NCBI RefSeq assembly: GCF_024448165.1
Contig: NZ_JAMOLN010000031.1
Span: 1 to 63,368 of the forward strand
DNA from: Streptomyces longispororuber
GTDB taxonomy: Bacteria > Actinomycetota > Actinomycetes > Streptomycetales > Streptomycetaceae
Direction of reading: 5' to 3'
Length of the DNA: 63,368 nucleotides
The notes beneath the pieces are model-generated. The model was given only the letters and a program-made list of their open reading frames with translations, did no database searches and was not told the DNA's origin. Both the position numbers and the translations under genes were made by a program. Below are positions 38,155 to 47,923 of the stretch, in pieces. Every line of letters starts with the position of its first letter. The first letter of the stretch is position 1.

Positions 38155-38324
38155 GGGACCCCGATAGGGCGGTGCAGGACTGGGGCCGGCGCAGGGTTGA
38201 GACGGACGGAGCCTGGACCCGCGACGCTCGTTTGACGCTCGCACCCCTTCGAGGCGTGTCGGGGGATGGTGTAAATGTTGCCTGAGCTGCAGTTTCTCAA
38301 GGTGTCCTCTGATAGGACGTCTTC

Positions 38325-38347
38325 CCGATGACGCATCACGTGGAGTG
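38325..38347 (+). repeat. attR-like direct repeat (right end of genomic island)
   Basis: Identical over 23 bp to 3431-3453. The preceding gacgtctt is also what a normal DVFPMTHH reading would need, so similarity to the original gene begins slightly upstream of the perfect core. Confidence 0.85.
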
Positions 38348-38402
38348 CGTGGCGATCCTGGAGCCGGCCGACAAGGGCGAGAAGGCCGAGAAGGGGCGCT
38401 GA
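38325..38402 (+). pseudogene. Displaced 3' end of the RNA methyltransferase gene
   Basis: Twenty-five codons plus TGA read PMTHHVECVAILEPADKGEKAEKGR in frame, with the high third-position G/C of the backbone. It is the original C-terminus of the methyltransferase at 2162-3490, which now ends VLEPVAKGA instead. It has no start and is not expected to be expressed. Confidence 0.85.
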
Positions 38403-38493
38403 CCGCAGGCGGGTAGGGTCCGTCGTGCTGCCGGGGTGAGAAGGGGGGCGGGGCGACATTCGCGCGAGGTCGAAGTCGAAGGCGACGTCGAAG

Positions 38494-39774
38494 GTGACGT
38501 CGAAGTCGAAGGTGAAGGCGGCCTCGGAGGCGAAGTCGTCCGTCATAGCCGCTCCCGGGATGCCCCACCTGATCCTCCTCGCGGGCTTCTGTCTCGCCGG
38601 GTTCGCGCTGCTGTTGCCCGTCTCGCCCGAGTGGGCCGTGCATGGTGGCGCCGACGAGTTCGGGGCCGGGCTCGTCACCGCCACGCTCATGGCCACCACC
38701 GTGCTGGCCCAACTGTTCGTCAGGGCCGTTCTGCGCAGGGCGGGTTGGCCGCGGACGCTCGCCCTGGGGGCCCTGCTGCTCGGGCTGCCCGCGCCGGTGC
38801 AGGCGGTCAGCGACAGCTTGTGGGTGATCCTGCTCAGCACCGGGCTGCGCGGGCTCGGCTTCGGCATCGTCACCGTGTGCGGGTCCACCGCCGCCGCGAC
38901 CCTCGCACCTGCCGGGCGCCAGGGCGCGGCCATCGGGCTGTACGGGCTTGCGCTCGCCGTGCCCCAGATGGTGCTGACCCCGGCCGCCCCGGCCCTCGCA
39001 GCGGCCCTCGGCCTTCCGGTGATCATCGCTTGCGGTGTCCTGCCCGTTCTCGCCCTGCCGTTCGCCCGCGGGCTTGGGCGGGCCGTCGACGCGCGTACCC
39101 GGGAGTCCGGGGCGGAGCAGGCCGGTGCGGACGCCTCGCCCACGGCCACTGTGCTCCGTCGCATCCGGCTGCCGCTGGTCACCCTGTTGCTGGTGACCGC
39201 GGCCGGCGGGGCCGTGCTGACCTTCACGCCCCAGTTCGCCGGCCGGCCCGCCGTGGCCGCGGCGGCGCTGCTCCTCTTCACCGCCACCGCCGCGGGCAGC
39301 CGGTGGGGCTGCGGGGTCCTCGTGGACCGCTTCGCGCCCCGCCCGCTGACCTGCGCCCTTCTGGTCACCGGCTGCGCCGGGCTCGCCCTCGTCGCCGTCG
39401 CCGTCCGCTCCGGGCAGCCCTCGATCGCCGTGCTGGCGGCCGGTCTCCTGCTGCTCGGGACCGCGTACGGCGGGCTGCAGAGCATCACCTTCGTACAGGC
39501 CTTCAGCCAGGCCGGAGCCGGAAACCGGCACACCACCTCCGTCGCCTGGAACATCGGCTACGACTCCGGTACCGGACTCGGCTCCCTGCTGCTCGGCCTC
39601 GCCGCCCGGGCCGCGACCTTCTCCACCGGATTCGTCGCGTTGTCCGTGGCCATGGCCGTTGTCGCGGGCGTGGTCGTGGCGGCAGGCCGTCGGCCGTCAC
39701 AACCCGTGTCCGCCGCACCCTCGACCGGGGCGGCGGGGCGCGACGCACGGGCTTCGGTCAACGACCGGCTCTGA
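38494..39774 (+). CDS. MFS transporter
   Basis: 426 residues with about 12 hydrophobic segments and an MFS-like loop ([23 protein letters not shown]). The N-terminal 20 residues are Lys/Ser/Ala-rich, encoded by a repetitive GAAG/GTCGAAG tract, so the true start could be the later ATG in [10 protein letters not shown]. Substrate unknown. In the ancestral arrangement it would follow the RNA methyltransferase directly. Its stop overlaps the convergent meaB gene by 17 bases. Confidence 0.82.
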   Translation: MTSKSKVKAASEAKSSVIAAPGMPHLILLAGFCLAGFALLLPVSPEWAVHGGADEFGAGLVTATLMATTVLAQLFVRAVLRRAGWPRTLALGALLLGLPAPVQAVSDSLWVILLSTGLRGLGFGIVTVCGSTAAATLAPAGRQGAAIGLYGLALAVPQMVLTPAAPALAAALGLPVIIACGVLPVLALPFARGLGRAVDARTRESGAEQAGADASPTATVLRRIRLPLVTLLLVTAAGGAVLTFTPQFAGRPAVAAAALLLFTATAAGSRWGCGVLVDRFAPRPLTCALLVTGCAGLALVAVAVRSGQPSIAVLAAGLLLLGTAYGGLQSITFVQAFSQAGAGNRHTTSVAWNIGYDSGTGLGSLLLGLAARAATFSTGFVALSVAMAVVAGVVVAAGRRPSQPVSAAPSTGAAGRDARASVNDRL

Positions 39775-40753
39775 AAGCCTCCAGGATGCGTTCCGCGGCC
39801 AGCGTCGCCGTCAACTCGCCCTGCCTCACCCGCTGTTCGAGACCGGGGGCGAGGGAGCGGACCTCGGGGTCGGCCCGCAGCCGGCCCAGCAGTTCGTCGC
39901 GGACCATCGTCCAGGTCCAGTCGACCTGCTGATCGCGGCGCCGCGCGTCGAGCCGGCCCGAGGAGTCGAGGAGGGCGCGGTGCTGCTCCAGCCGCTGCCA
40001 GACCACGTCGAGCCCGGTCGACTCGCGGGCGCTGCAACTGAGCACGGGCGGCGCCCAGAAGGCGTCCTTGCCGTGCATGAGCCGGAGCGCTCCCGCCAGT
40101 TCCCGTGCGGCCGCCTGCGCGTCCCGCTCGTGCGGGCCGTCGGCCTTGTTCACGGCGATCACGTCGGCCAGCTCCAGGACGCCCTTCTTGATGCCCTGCA
40201 ACTGGTCGCCGGTCCTGGCCAGCGTCAGCAGCAGGAAGGAGTCGACCATGTCGGCGACCGCCGTCTCCGACTGGCCCACGCCGACCGTCTCGACCAGCAC
40301 CACGTCGTAGCCGGCCGCCTCCATGACCACGATCGACTCACGGGTCGCCTTCGCGACCCCGCCGAGCGTGCCCGCCGTGGGGGAGGGCCGGACGAACGCC
40401 GCGGGATCGACCGCGAGCCGCTCCATCCGGGTCTTGTCGCCCAGGATCGACCCGCCGGTCCGGGTGGACGACGGATCGACCGCGAGGACGGCGACCCGGT
40501 GCCCGAGACCGGTCAGCATCGTGCCGAAGGCGTCGATGAACGTCGACTTGCCCACCCCCGGCACCCCGCTGATGCCGATGCGCCGCGCCCGGCCGCTGTA
40601 CGGCAGCAGCCGGGTGAGCAACTCCTGGGCCAGCGCGCGGTGTTGCGGGCGCGTGGACTCGACGAGGGTGATCGCCCGGGCGACGATCGCCCGCTTCCCG
40701 TCGAGGACGCCCTTGACGTACGTGTCGAGATCGATGGCCATGGTCGCGGTCAC
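39758..40753 (-). CDS. meaB: Methylmalonyl-CoA mutase-associated GTPase MeaB
   Basis: 331-residue G3E GTPase that protects and reloads the B12 cofactor of methylmalonyl-CoA mutase. P-loop [11 protein letters not shown] (about 60-70), Mg-site [31 protein letters not shown] (switch) and VNKADGP (base recognition) are all present. GTG 40753 begins 4 bases after the mutB stop; ATG 40741 ([11 protein letters not shown]) is the likely alternative start. Transcribed with mutA and mutB. Confidence 0.93.
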   Translation of the reverse strand: MTATMAIDLDTYVKGVLDGKRAIVARAITLVESTRPQHRALAQELLTRLLPYSGRARRIGISGVPGVGKSTFIDAFGTMLTGLGHRVAVLAVDPSSTRTGGSILGDKTRMERLAVDPAAFVRPSPTAGTLGGVAKATRESIVVMEAAGYDVVLVETVGVGQSETAVADMVDSFLLLTLARTGDQLQGIKKGVLELADVIAVNKADGPHERDAQAAARELAGALRLMHGKDAFWAPPVLSCSARESTGLDVVWQRLEQHRALLDSSGRLDARRRDQQVDWTWTMVRDELLGRLRADPEVRSLAPGLEQRVRQGELTATLAAERILEAFRAGR

Positions 40754-40757
40754 CGGC

Positions 40758-42935
40758 TCACAGGTCGTCGTGCCCGAGGTCGGCGGCCAGCCGCGCCACC
40801 AGGTCGTGGGCCGCGTCCGGGATCACCGTGCCGGGCGGGAAGACGGCGGCTGCGCCCATCTCCAGGAGCGTCGGCACGTCGGCCGGCGGGATCACTCCGC
40901 CGACCACGACCATGATGTCGTCGCGCCCCTCCTCGGCCAGGGCCTCGCGCAGCGCCGGCACGAGGGTGAGGTGTCCGGCCGCGAGCGACGACACCCCCAC
41001 GATGTGCACGTCCGCCTCGACGGCCTGGCGCGCCACCTCGCCCGGGGTCTGGAACAGCGGGCCGACGTCGACGTCGAAGCCGAGGTCGGCGAAGGCGGTC
41101 GCGATCACCTTCTGGCCGCGGTCGTGACCGTCCTGGCCCATCTTGGCGACGAGGATGCGCGGCCGGCGGCCCTCGGCCTCGGCGAACGCGTCCACCTGGG
41201 CCCGGGTGCGGTCCACCGACGGCGACTGGCCTGCTTCGTTGCGGTACACGCCGGCGATCGTACGGATCTGCCCGGCATGCCGCCCGTACACCTTCTCCAG
41301 GGCGTCGGAGATCTCGCCGACGGTCGCCTTCGCGCGCGCCGCGTGCACGGCGAGCTCCAGCAGGTTGCCGTCGCCGCCCGCGGCCCGGGTGAGCGCGTCG
41401 AGCGCGTCCTGGCAGACCCGTTCGTCGCGCTCCTCGCGCAGCCGCCGCAGCTTGGCGATCTGCTGGGCGCGCACCGAGGAGTTGTCGACCTTGAGGACCT
41501 CGATCTGCTCGTCGCTGTCGACCCGGTACTTGTTCACCCCGATCACCGGCTGCCGGCCGGAGTCGATGCGGGCCTGGGTGCGGGCCGCGGCCTCCTCCAC
41601 GCGCAGCTTGGGGATGCCCGCGTCGATGGCCTGCGCCATGCCGCCCGCCTGCTCGACCTCCTGGATGTGCTGCCAGGCGCGCCGGGCGAGGTCGTGGGTC
41701 AGCTTCTCGACGTAGGCGCTGCCGCCCCACGGGTCGATGACCCGGGTCGTACCGGACTCCTGCTGGAGCAGCAGCTGGGTGTTGCGGGCGATGCGGGCGG
41801 AGAAGTCGGTGGGCAGTGCGAGCGCCTCGTCGAGCGCGTTCGTGTGCAGCGACTGGGTGTGGCCCTGCGTCGCCGCCATCGCCTCCACGCACGTGCGCGT
41901 CACGTTGTTGAACACGTCCTGCGCCGTCAGCGACCAGCCCGACGTCTGCGAATGGGTGCGCAGCGACAGGGACTTGGCGTTCTTCGGGTCGAACTGCTTC
42001 ACCAGCTTCGCCCACAGCAGGCGCGCCGCGCGGAGCTTGGCGACCTCCATGAAGAAGTTCATGCCGATCGCCCAGAAGAAGCTGAGGCGCGGCGCGAACG
42101 CGTCCACGTCCAGGCCCGCCTCGCGGCCCGCCCTGATGTACTCCACGCCGTCCGCGAGGGTGTACGCCAGCTCCAGGTCGGCCGTCGCGCCCGCCTCCTG
42201 GATGTGGTAGCCGGAGATGGAGATCGAGTTGTAGCGCGGCATCCGCTGCGAGGTGTACGCGAAGATGTCGGAGATGATCCGCATCGAGGGCTTGGGCGGA
42301 TAGATGTAGGTGTTGCGGACCATGAACTCCTTGAGGATGTCGTTCTGGATGGTCCCCGCGAGCTTCTCGGGCGGTACGCCCTGTTCCTCGGCCGCCACGA
42401 TGTAGAGCGCGAGGATCGGCAGCACCGCGCCGTTCATCGTCATCGACACCGTCATCTTGTCCAGCGGGATGCCGTCGAAGAGCTGGCGCATGTCGTAGAT
42501 CGAGTCGATGGCCACGCCCGCCATGCCGACGTCACCGGTGACGCGCGGGTGGTCGCTGTCGTAGCCGCGGTGGGTCGGCAGGTCGAAGGCGACCGACAGG
42601 CCCTTCTGACCGGCCGCCAGATTGCGCCGGTAGAAGGCGTTCGACTCCTCGGCCGTGGAGAAGCCCGCGTACTGCCGGATCGTCCAGGGCTGGTTCACGT
42701 ACATCGTCGGATAGGGGCCGCGCAGGTACGGCGCGACGCCCGGATACGTGTCCAGGAAGTCGAGGCCCTCCAGGTCACGGCCGGTGTACAGCGGCTCGAC
42801 GGCGATTCCCTCGGGGGTCTCCCACCGGAGGTCGTTGCCGTCCGTGGCCCGCTTCAGCGCGGCGCGCCACTCGTCGGTGCCGGGGGCGCCCGCCGGGGCG
42901 CCGAGATCGATCGCCGAGAAGTCGGGGACGGTCAT
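40758..42935 (-). CDS. mutB: Methylmalonyl-CoA mutase large (B12-binding) subunit
   Basis: 725 residues. Converts (R)-methylmalonyl-CoA and succinyl-CoA in propionate/odd-chain metabolism and supplies polyketide extender units. The N-terminal TIM-barrel substrate domain ([36 protein letters not shown]) is followed by the C-terminal cobalamin domain with the axial-histidine motif [10 protein letters not shown] (about 610). The start ATG 42935 overlaps the mutA stop by 4 bases (ATGA). Length is normal for the family. Confidence 0.95.
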   Translation of the reverse strand: MTVPDFSAIDLGAPAGAPGTDEWRAALKRATDGNDLRWETPEGIAVEPLYTGRDLEGLDFLDTYPGVAPYLRGPYPTMYVNQPWTIRQYAGFSTAEESNAFYRRNLAAGQKGLSVAFDLPTHRGYDSDHPRVTGDVGMAGVAIDSIYDMRQLFDGIPLDKMTVSMTMNGAVLPILALYIVAAEEQGVPPEKLAGTIQNDILKEFMVRNTYIYPPKPSMRIISDIFAYTSQRMPRYNSISISGYHIQEAGATADLELAYTLADGVEYIRAGREAGLDVDAFAPRLSFFWAIGMNFFMEVAKLRAARLLWAKLVKQFDPKNAKSLSLRTHSQTSGWSLTAQDVFNNVTRTCVEAMAATQGHTQSLHTNALDEALALPTDFSARIARNTQLLLQQESGTTRVIDPWGGSAYVEKLTHDLARRAWQHIQEVEQAGGMAQAIDAGIPKLRVEEAAARTQARIDSGRQPVIGVNKYRVDSDEQIEVLKVDNSSVRAQQIAKLRRLREERDERVCQDALDALTRAAGGDGNLLELAVHAARAKATVGEISDALEKVYGRHAGQIRTIAGVYRNEAGQSPSVDRTRAQVDAFAEAEGRRPRILVAKMGQDGHDRGQKVIATAFADLGFDVDVGPLFQTPGEVARQAVEADVHIVGVSSLAAGHLTLVPALREALAEEGRDDIMVVVGGVIPPADVPTLLEMGAAAVFPPGTVIPDAAHDLVARLAADLGHDDL

Positions 42936-44776
42936 CGGGACACTCCCATGCGGTCGAGCGAGGCGGAGAGCACGGCCACGGCGTCGCAGCCGGCGTAGAC
43001 GTAGGTGTCGATGCCCCCGGACTGGTCGGTCTGGGCCGACTGGTCGGACCGGGCCGGCCGGCCGGCGAGGAGGACGTGCTCGGCGCCGGCCGCCCGCAAC
43101 TGCCGGACGGTGGCGTCGGCCTGCTCCGCGTACACCTCGTCGCTGGAGCACAGGCACACCTCGCGCGCCCCGCTCTCCTCGAAGGTGCCGTCGCTGACGG
43201 GCTCGATGCCGCCCGCCTGGAACAGATTGGCGGCGAAGGCGAGCCGGGCGGTGTGGGCGCCGGCCGGGCCGAGCGCGGCGAGGAACACCCGGGGGCGGGC
43301 TCCGGTGGCTTCGAGATGGGCGTCGGAGCGGGCCCGCAGCACCTCGAAGGCCTCGTCGCGGCGGACCCGCGGCAGACCGCCGGACGGGGGCTCGGGCGCC
43401 GGGGCGCGCCGCACCGGCTTCTCGTCGAGGTGCGGGAACTCGCTGACACCGGTGATCGGTTCACGCCGCTGGGCGAGGCGGGCGCTGCGCGCCGCCCAGG
43501 TCTCGGCGAGCCGGTCGCGGACCAGGCCGGAGCGCAGGGCGGCCGCCTGCCCGCCGGCCCGCTCGATCAGCTGGAAGAACTCCCAGCCCGCGTGGGCGAG
43601 TTCGTCGGTGAGCCGCTCCACGTACCCGGAGCCGCCGGCCGGGTCGATGACCCGCGCCAGGTGCGACTCCTCGATGAGGATCGTCGAGGTGTTGCGGGCG
43701 ATCCGCCGCGCGAACGCGTCCGGCAGGCCCAGCGCGTCGTCGAAGGGCAGCACCGTCACGGAGTCGGCGCCGCCGACGCCCGCCGCCAGCGTGGCGATGG
43801 TGGTCCGCAGCATGTTCACCCACGGGTCGCGGCGCGTCGTCATCACCGACGAGGTCACCGCGTGCTGGCGCTGCGCACCCGCGTCGGCCGCCCCGCAGGC
43901 CTCGGCGACGCGCGCCCACAGCCGGCGCGCCGCCCGGAACTTGGCGATGGTCAGGAACTGGTCGGCGGTCGCCGCGTACCGGAACTCCAGCTGTGCCAGC
44001 GCCTGCCGGACCGTCAGCCCGGCCGCCGTCAGCAGGCGCAGATAGGCGACCCCGGTCGCGAGCGACGCACCCAGCTCCTGCGCGGCCGAACCGCCCGCCT
44101 CGTGGTACGGCAGGGCGTCCACGGTCAGTGCCCGCAGGCCGGGATGGCGTGCGATGCACCGGCGGGCGAGCTCGACGACGGCCTCGTCGTCGTACCCGGT
44201 CCCGGTGCGCGCCTCGTGGCCCAGCGGGTCCGCGCCCAGGTTGCCGCGCGCGGCGTCGTCGGCGACGCCCGCGTCCGCGTACAGACGCAGCAGCCGGTCG
44301 GCGGCGGCCGCGGTCTCGGCGCCCGCGTCCAGGACGATCGGGGCGAGGTCCAGCAGGACGCCGTCGAGCGCCGTGGGCAGGGCCTCGACGGGGATCCCGC
44401 CGGAGCCGCCCACGGTCAGCCACAGTGACGTGACACCGTTCTCCAGGTCCGCGAGGACGGCCGTGGCGTCGGCGACGGCGTGCCGCTGGCGCACGTCCCA
44501 GCCGCCCACGACATTGCCCTCGGCCCGGCCGCCGCGCACGAACGGCGCGAAACCGGGCAGGCCGGAGGCGACCGTGGTCGCGTCCCCGGAGGTGTACAGC
44601 GGGCGGGCGCGCAGCCCGTCCTCGAGCGGAGTGGACAAGGCGTCTTCCGCCTCGGCCGCCGAGAGTTCCTTGCCCGACTTGCGCAGGACACCAGCGACCA
44701 GGTGCTGCCACTGCTCGTGCGTCGCGTCGGGGAACTCGGCCGCCAAGGAAAGCCCGTCGTCTGGCAGGACCGTCAT
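42932..44776 (-). CDS. mutA: Methylmalonyl-CoA mutase small subunit
   Basis: 614 residues, the non-catalytic partner of MutB. The barrel domain is recognisable ([27 protein letters not shown]). The C-terminal domain has lost the cobalamin DxHxxG motif ([12 protein letters not shown] at that place), as expected of MutA. No ribosome site precedes ATG 44776, but a TAGCAT box ends 6 bases before it, so the mRNA may be leaderless. Confidence 0.93.
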   Translation of the reverse strand: MTVLPDDGLSLAAEFPDATHEQWQHLVAGVLRKSGKELSAAEAEDALSTPLEDGLRARPLYTSGDATTVASGLPGFAPFVRGGRAEGNVVGGWDVRQRHAVADATAVLADLENGVTSLWLTVGGSGGIPVEALPTALDGVLLDLAPIVLDAGAETAAAADRLLRLYADAGVADDAARGNLGADPLGHEARTGTGYDDEAVVELARRCIARHPGLRALTVDALPYHEAGGSAAQELGASLATGVAYLRLLTAAGLTVRQALAQLEFRYAATADQFLTIAKFRAARRLWARVAEACGAADAGAQRQHAVTSSVMTTRRDPWVNMLRTTIATLAAGVGGADSVTVLPFDDALGLPDAFARRIARNTSTILIEESHLARVIDPAGGSGYVERLTDELAHAGWEFFQLIERAGGQAAALRSGLVRDRLAETWAARSARLAQRREPITGVSEFPHLDEKPVRRAPAPEPPSGGLPRVRRDEAFEVLRARSDAHLEATGARPRVFLAALGPAGAHTARLAFAANLFQAGGIEPVSDGTFEESGAREVCLCSSDEVYAEQADATVRQLRAAGAEHVLLAGRPARSDQSAQTDQSGGIDTYVYAGCDAVAVLSASLDRMGVSR

Positions 44777-44782
44777 GCTCGG

Positions 44783-44788
44783 ATGCTA
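44783..44788 (-). promoter_or_regulatory. mutA: Possible -10 box for leaderless mutA transcript
   Basis: TAGCAT on the minus strand lies 6 bases before the mutA ATG, the spacing expected when transcription starts at the A of ATG. No clear -35 element is visible; inference only. Confidence 0.3.
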
Positions 44789-44937
44789 GGGGAGATGACT
44801 ACAGCGACAGCAGAGCCGACCCGTGTGACCTTGTTCGCCTTGGCTTCCCGGCCGGTTGCGACTATGAGCGGTCCCCGGGCCCCGCGCGCCCCCGGCCGCC
44901 GTCCGCACGGTCTTGGCCATGGACGCGTCACACGGTA

Positions 44938-45056
44938 GCGTCATGTCGTTATCGACGACGGTCGACGGAAGCCGGTGAGAGTCCGGCACGGTCGCGCCAC
45001 TGTGAACGACGAGCCCCCGGGCTCCTCGTGAGTCAGACCCGTGACGGTCGTCATGT
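44938..45056 (+). ncRNA. Cobalamin (B12) riboswitch upstream of cbtB
   Basis: The B12 box gccggtgagagtccggcac, then gtcgcgccactgtga (44970-45005), and gagtcagacccgtgacggtc (45029-45048) match the cobalamin riboswitch core. The flanking gacgac/gtcgtc pair could close the basal stem. A short hairpin (gagccc/gggctc) replaces the usual longer arm. It lies 43 bp ahead of cbtB and should turn off cobalt uptake when B12 is plentiful. Boundaries are approximate. Confidence 0.88.
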
Positions 45057-45098
45057 GCACCAACGAAACGGGACGCGAACTCCCAAGGAGGCACTGCC

Positions 45099-45320
45099 AT
45101 GGCGCAGCCTGTCGCCCAGCCGACCGCCACCACGCCGGTCCTGCCGGCCAAACTCCCGCTGAAGGTCATCGCCCCCTGGGCCGCCTTCTTCGGCATCCTG
45201 ATGCTGGTCCTGCTGTACTTCGTCGGCGCCGAACAGGGCGCCACCTCCGTGTTCAGTGGCGCGGGGGTCCATGAATGGGTGCACGACGCACGCCACCTGC
45301 TCGGCTTCCCCTGCCACTGA
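45099..45320 (+). CDS. cbtB: Cobalt transporter subunit CbtB
   Basis: 73 residues from ATG 45099 with AAGGAGG 7 bases upstream. One membrane span (VIAPWAAFFGILMLVLLYFVG), then the conserved His-rich C-terminus HEWVHDARHLLGFPCH, the putative cobalt ligand set of CbtB. It acts with CbtA in the membrane to take up cobalt for B12 synthesis. Directly controlled by the upstream cobalamin riboswitch. Confidence 0.92.
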   Translation: MAQPVAQPTATTPVLPAKLPLKVIAPWAAFFGILMLVLLYFVGAEQGATSVFSGAGVHEWVHDARHLLGFPCH

Positions 45321-45342
45321 TCCAGAGGGACGTCGCGCGCTC

Positions 45343-46107
45343 ATGAACTCAACCACCGTACGCAACCTGCTCGTTCGGGGCATGCTCGCCGGCCTGGCGG
45401 CCGGCGTGCTCGCCCTGGTCATCGCCTACTGGCTCGGCGAGCCGAGCGTCGATGGCGCCATCGGCTTCGAGGAGGCCCACGCGGCCCACTCGCACGGCGG
45501 CGAGGAGGCCGAACTCGTCTCCCGGAGCCTGCAGTCCACAGCCGGCCTCGCCACCGGCATGCTCGTCTACGGCGTCGCCTTCGGCGGCATCGCCGCCCTC
45601 GCCTACTGCTTCGCCCTCGGCCGCGTCGGCCGTTTCGGCCCGCGAGCCACCGCGCTGCTGCTGTCCGGCTGCGCGCTGCTGGCCGTGTACGTCGTGCCGT
45701 ACCTGAAGTACCCGGCCACTCCGCCCGCCGTCGGCAACCCCGACACCATCGGCAAGCGGACCACCCTCTACTTCCTGATGATCGTGCTCAGCGTGCTCCT
45801 CGCGACCGGCGCCACCGTCCTCGGCAAGCGGCTCGCCCCGCGGATCGGGACGTACTACGCCACGCTGGCCGGCGTGCTGGGCTTCGTCGTCGTGATGGGC
45901 GTCGCCTTCGCCGTCCTGCCCGTGGTCAACGACGTGCCCGAGCACTTCCCCGCCACCCTGCTGTGGCGCTTCCGGCTCTCCGCGCTGGCCATCCAGGTCA
46001 CCCTGTGGAGCGGATTCGGCCTGATCTTCGGGGAGTTGGCCCAGCGCCTGCTCCAGCCGAAGCCGGCCGCGGTCCCGGCCGCACCGGCGGTACCGGCCGG
46101 CCGGTGA
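45343..46107 (+). CDS. cbtA: Cobalt transporter CbtA
   Basis: 254 residues with about six membrane spans and a His-rich loop EEAHAAHSHGGEEAE (about 43-57) that can bind cobalt. ATG 45343 (MNSTTVRNLLVRGML) lies 22 bp after cbtB with AGAGGGA upstream; cotranscribed with cbtB under the riboswitch. It stops one base from the convergent phosphatase gene. The C-terminal AAVPAAP tail is a low-complexity extension. Confidence 0.92.
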   Translation: MNSTTVRNLLVRGMLAGLAAGVLALVIAYWLGEPSVDGAIGFEEAHAAHSHGGEEAELVSRSLQSTAGLATGMLVYGVAFGGIAALAYCFALGRVGRFGPRATALLLSGCALLAVYVVPYLKYPATPPAVGNPDTIGKRTTLYFLMIVLSVLLATGATVLGKRLAPRIGTYYATLAGVLGFVVVMGVAFAVLPVVNDVPEHFPATLLWRFRLSALAIQVTLWSGFGLIFGELAQRLLQPKPAAVPAAPAVPAGR

Positions 46108-46698
46108 TCAGTCCGACGGATCCGCGGGGCTGAGCGGTCCTCCGAGGCGCACGTTCCAGCGTGCGCCCCGGCCGCTCAGCCCGGTGGCCGTCAGCGGTGC
46201 GACGTCGCAGCGCCAGAACGCCGACACGGGCGCGCCCAGCGCGTGCACCACGGCGGCGCGCACCACCTCGGGCTCCACGACGGCGACCACCTGCGCGTCG
46301 TCCGCCAGCGCGTCGAGCCACCACGCCACCCGGGCGCACACACCGGCCACCGACTCCCCGCCACCGGGCGCGAACTCCGGATCGTCGAGCCACCGCGCGA
46401 CGTCCAGCGGCTCGGCCCCGGTCACCTCCGCGAGCGTCCTGCCCCGCCAGCGCCCCATGTCCTGGGCGGCCAGCCCGTCCGGCGCGGCCGACGCGTCGAG
46501 ACCGAGGGCCTCGGCGGTCTCGCGGCAGCGCCTGCTGCCCGACGTGACGGCCAGCGCGCCCACGCCCGTCACCAGCGCTCCGGCCGCCGCCCGCGCGGCG
46601 GCCCGCCCCGACGCGTCGAGCGCGGCTCCGTCGTCGAAGCGCGCCTGGCGCAGCGTGGCGTTCATGGCGGGGGAGACGAACAGGACGCGTCGGGTCAC
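46108..46698 (-). CDS. Histidine phosphatase-family protein lacking the RHG motif
   Basis: 196 residues. The fold markers TSGSRRCRETAEALGL, MGRWRGRTLAEV and WLDDPEFAPGGGESVAGV resemble CobC-like histidine phosphatases. However, the catalytic N-terminal L-x-RHG is replaced by LFVSPAMNATLRQ, so phosphatase activity is doubtful. The position next to cbtBA suggests a B12-related role. GTG 46698 overlaps the stop of the PucR-type regulator (GTGA), so it is the second gene of that operon. It is convergent with cbtA. Confidence 0.75.
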   Translation of the reverse strand: MTRRVLFVSPAMNATLRQARFDDGAALDASGRAAARAAAGALVTGVGALAVTSGSRRCRETAEALGLDASAAPDGLAAQDMGRWRGRTLAEVTGAEPLDVARWLDDPEFAPGGGESVAGVCARVAWWLDALADDAQVVAVVEPEVVRAAVVHALGAPVSAFWRCDVAPLTATGLSGRGARWNVRLGGPLSPADPSD

Positions 46699-47804
46699 GA
46701 AGGACTCCTCGGGGACGGGGACGGGGACGGGGCCGGCGGGTGGACGGGTGCCGGGCCCGGCCAGTCGAGGAGGCGGGCGCCGATCACCGCGGTCTGCAGC
46801 GCGTAGCGGTGCACCGGGTCGGCCGGGTCGGCGCCGGTGAGCTGGTGGATGCGGGCCAGGCGGTAGGTGAACGCGCGCACGCTCAGGGCCAGCCGGCGGG
46901 CGGCCTCGGCGGACACGCAGCCGGAGTCGAAGTAGGCCGTGAGTGTGTCGAGCAGTGGCTGCGCCCCGCCCCGCGCCCCGCGCAGCGGGCCGAGCGTGTG
47001 CTGGACGAGGTCGGCCATCGCCTGCCGGTCGCGGGTCAGCACCGGGTAGACGAGCAGGTCGGCGGCGCGCAGCAGCGGGGCGTCCAGATCGAGGCGGGCG
47101 GCCAGGTCCAGCGCGTTGAGCGCCTCCTCGTACGACTGGACGACGCCGCCGGGGCCCGACTGCGGGCGGCCGACGGCGACCTGGCCGCCCTCGCCCGCCG
47201 CGCACGCCTGCTCGGCGAAGTAGGCGAGGACCTCCTGCTGGTCGCCGGGGGCGATGCAGACCAGCCGGCCGTCCTTGGCGGTCAGCAGGATGTGCCGGTT
47301 GCCGAAGCGGGTGATCACCGCCCGCTCGACCTCGCGGGGGACCGCGCCGCCCTCCTCGTACGCGACCGGGCCGCGGGCCACCGCGACGGCGTGCCCGGAC
47401 GACAGCCGCAGCCCGAACCGCTCGGCGCGCTCGGCGAGTTGGCCCAGGTCGCTGCGGCCGTAGAGCAGATCGTCGATGAAGTCGCGGCGGGCCGCCTCCT
47501 CCTGCCGCATGGTGAGCCGCTGCGCCCGCTCGTAGCCCTCGGCGAACGCGTCGAGCGCCTGGGCGCCGACCGTGACGACGCCGTCGAGCCCGGCGCGGGC
47601 GCCGACCGTGTCCGTGCGCAGCTGCGCCAGGTGCGCGGCCACCAGATCGCGCAGGCCGAGCCCCTTCTCCGCGGCCCGCTCGCCCAGCGCGCGGCGCCCG
47701 TCGAGCTCGTCCCGGGTCAGCCGCCGGCCGGTGGCCGAGGCGTCCGCCACCACCCGGGCGTACCCGTCCAGGAACTCCGCGGGGACGTCCTGCTGCGGCG
47801 CCAT
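46695..47804 (-). CDS. PucR/CdaR-type transcriptional regulator
   Basis: 369 residues from ATG 47804 with AGGAG 5 bases upstream. The N-terminal sensor-like half (LRDLVAAHLAQLRTD; EEAARRDFIDDLLYGRSD) and a GGDEF-like middle are followed by the PucR C-terminal HTH (LLDTLTAYFDSGCVSAEAARRLALSVRAFTYRLARI). It ends in a Pro/Ser repeat tail. It is coupled to the RHG-less phosphatase. Ligand unknown. Confidence 0.8.
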   Translation of the reverse strand: MAPQQDVPAEFLDGYARVVADASATGRRLTRDELDGRRALGERAAEKGLGLRDLVAAHLAQLRTDTVGARAGLDGVVTVGAQALDAFAEGYERAQRLTMRQEEAARRDFIDDLLYGRSDLGQLAERAERFGLRLSSGHAVAVARGPVAYEEGGAVPREVERAVITRFGNRHILLTAKDGRLVCIAPGDQQEVLAYFAEQACAAGEGGQVAVGRPQSGPGGVVQSYEEALNALDLAARLDLDAPLLRAADLLVYPVLTRDRQAMADLVQHTLGPLRGARGGAQPLLDTLTAYFDSGCVSAEAARRLALSVRAFTYRLARIHQLTGADPADPVHRYALQTAVIGARLLDWPGPAPVHPPAPSPSPSPRSPS

Positions 47805-47923
47805 CTCCACTCCTGTCGTCGTCCTGGTCCTGACGTCGTCTGCCGTCGTCCAGCCGTCGTCCAGCCGTCGTCCTGACGTCTTCTTAGCCGATGCGCCACG
47901 GGCGGCCACCGGCGGGGGGCACC

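Larger units (their letters stand above)
3454..38324. mobile_element. About 35 kb defence island inserted in the 3' end of the RNA methyltransferase gene
   Basis: Bounded by the 23-bp repeats at 3431-3453 and 38325-38347. Content is almost wholly defence or conflict genes: BREX-2, AIPR, DUF2075 helicase, Mrr, EACC1 with caspase-helicase, vWA/PP2C/kinase triad and an AbiEii-like remnant. The ends are degraded: a broken nucleotidyltransferase at 37517-38154 and a gene-free 170 bp beside the right repeat. No integrase, excisionase, transposase, replication or conjugation gene was recognised. The element may have lost its recombinase, may be moved in trans, or may have been fixed by homologous recombination. 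Confidence 0.75.
38155..38493. other. Right edge of the island and displaced gene tail
   Basis: 339 bp without a functional gene. It holds 170 bp of island edge with nothing recognisable, the right direct repeat (38325-38347), the orphan 3' tail of the RNA methyltransferase gene (to 38402), and a short low-complexity gaagtcgaaggcgac-type tract leading into the MFS gene. Confidence 0.7.

Noticed and set aside
44795..44938. 47-residue plus-strand ORF ahead of the riboswitch, with GGGGAG upstream
   Set aside because: Low-complexity basic product, start close to the mutA promoter region, no recognisable domain.
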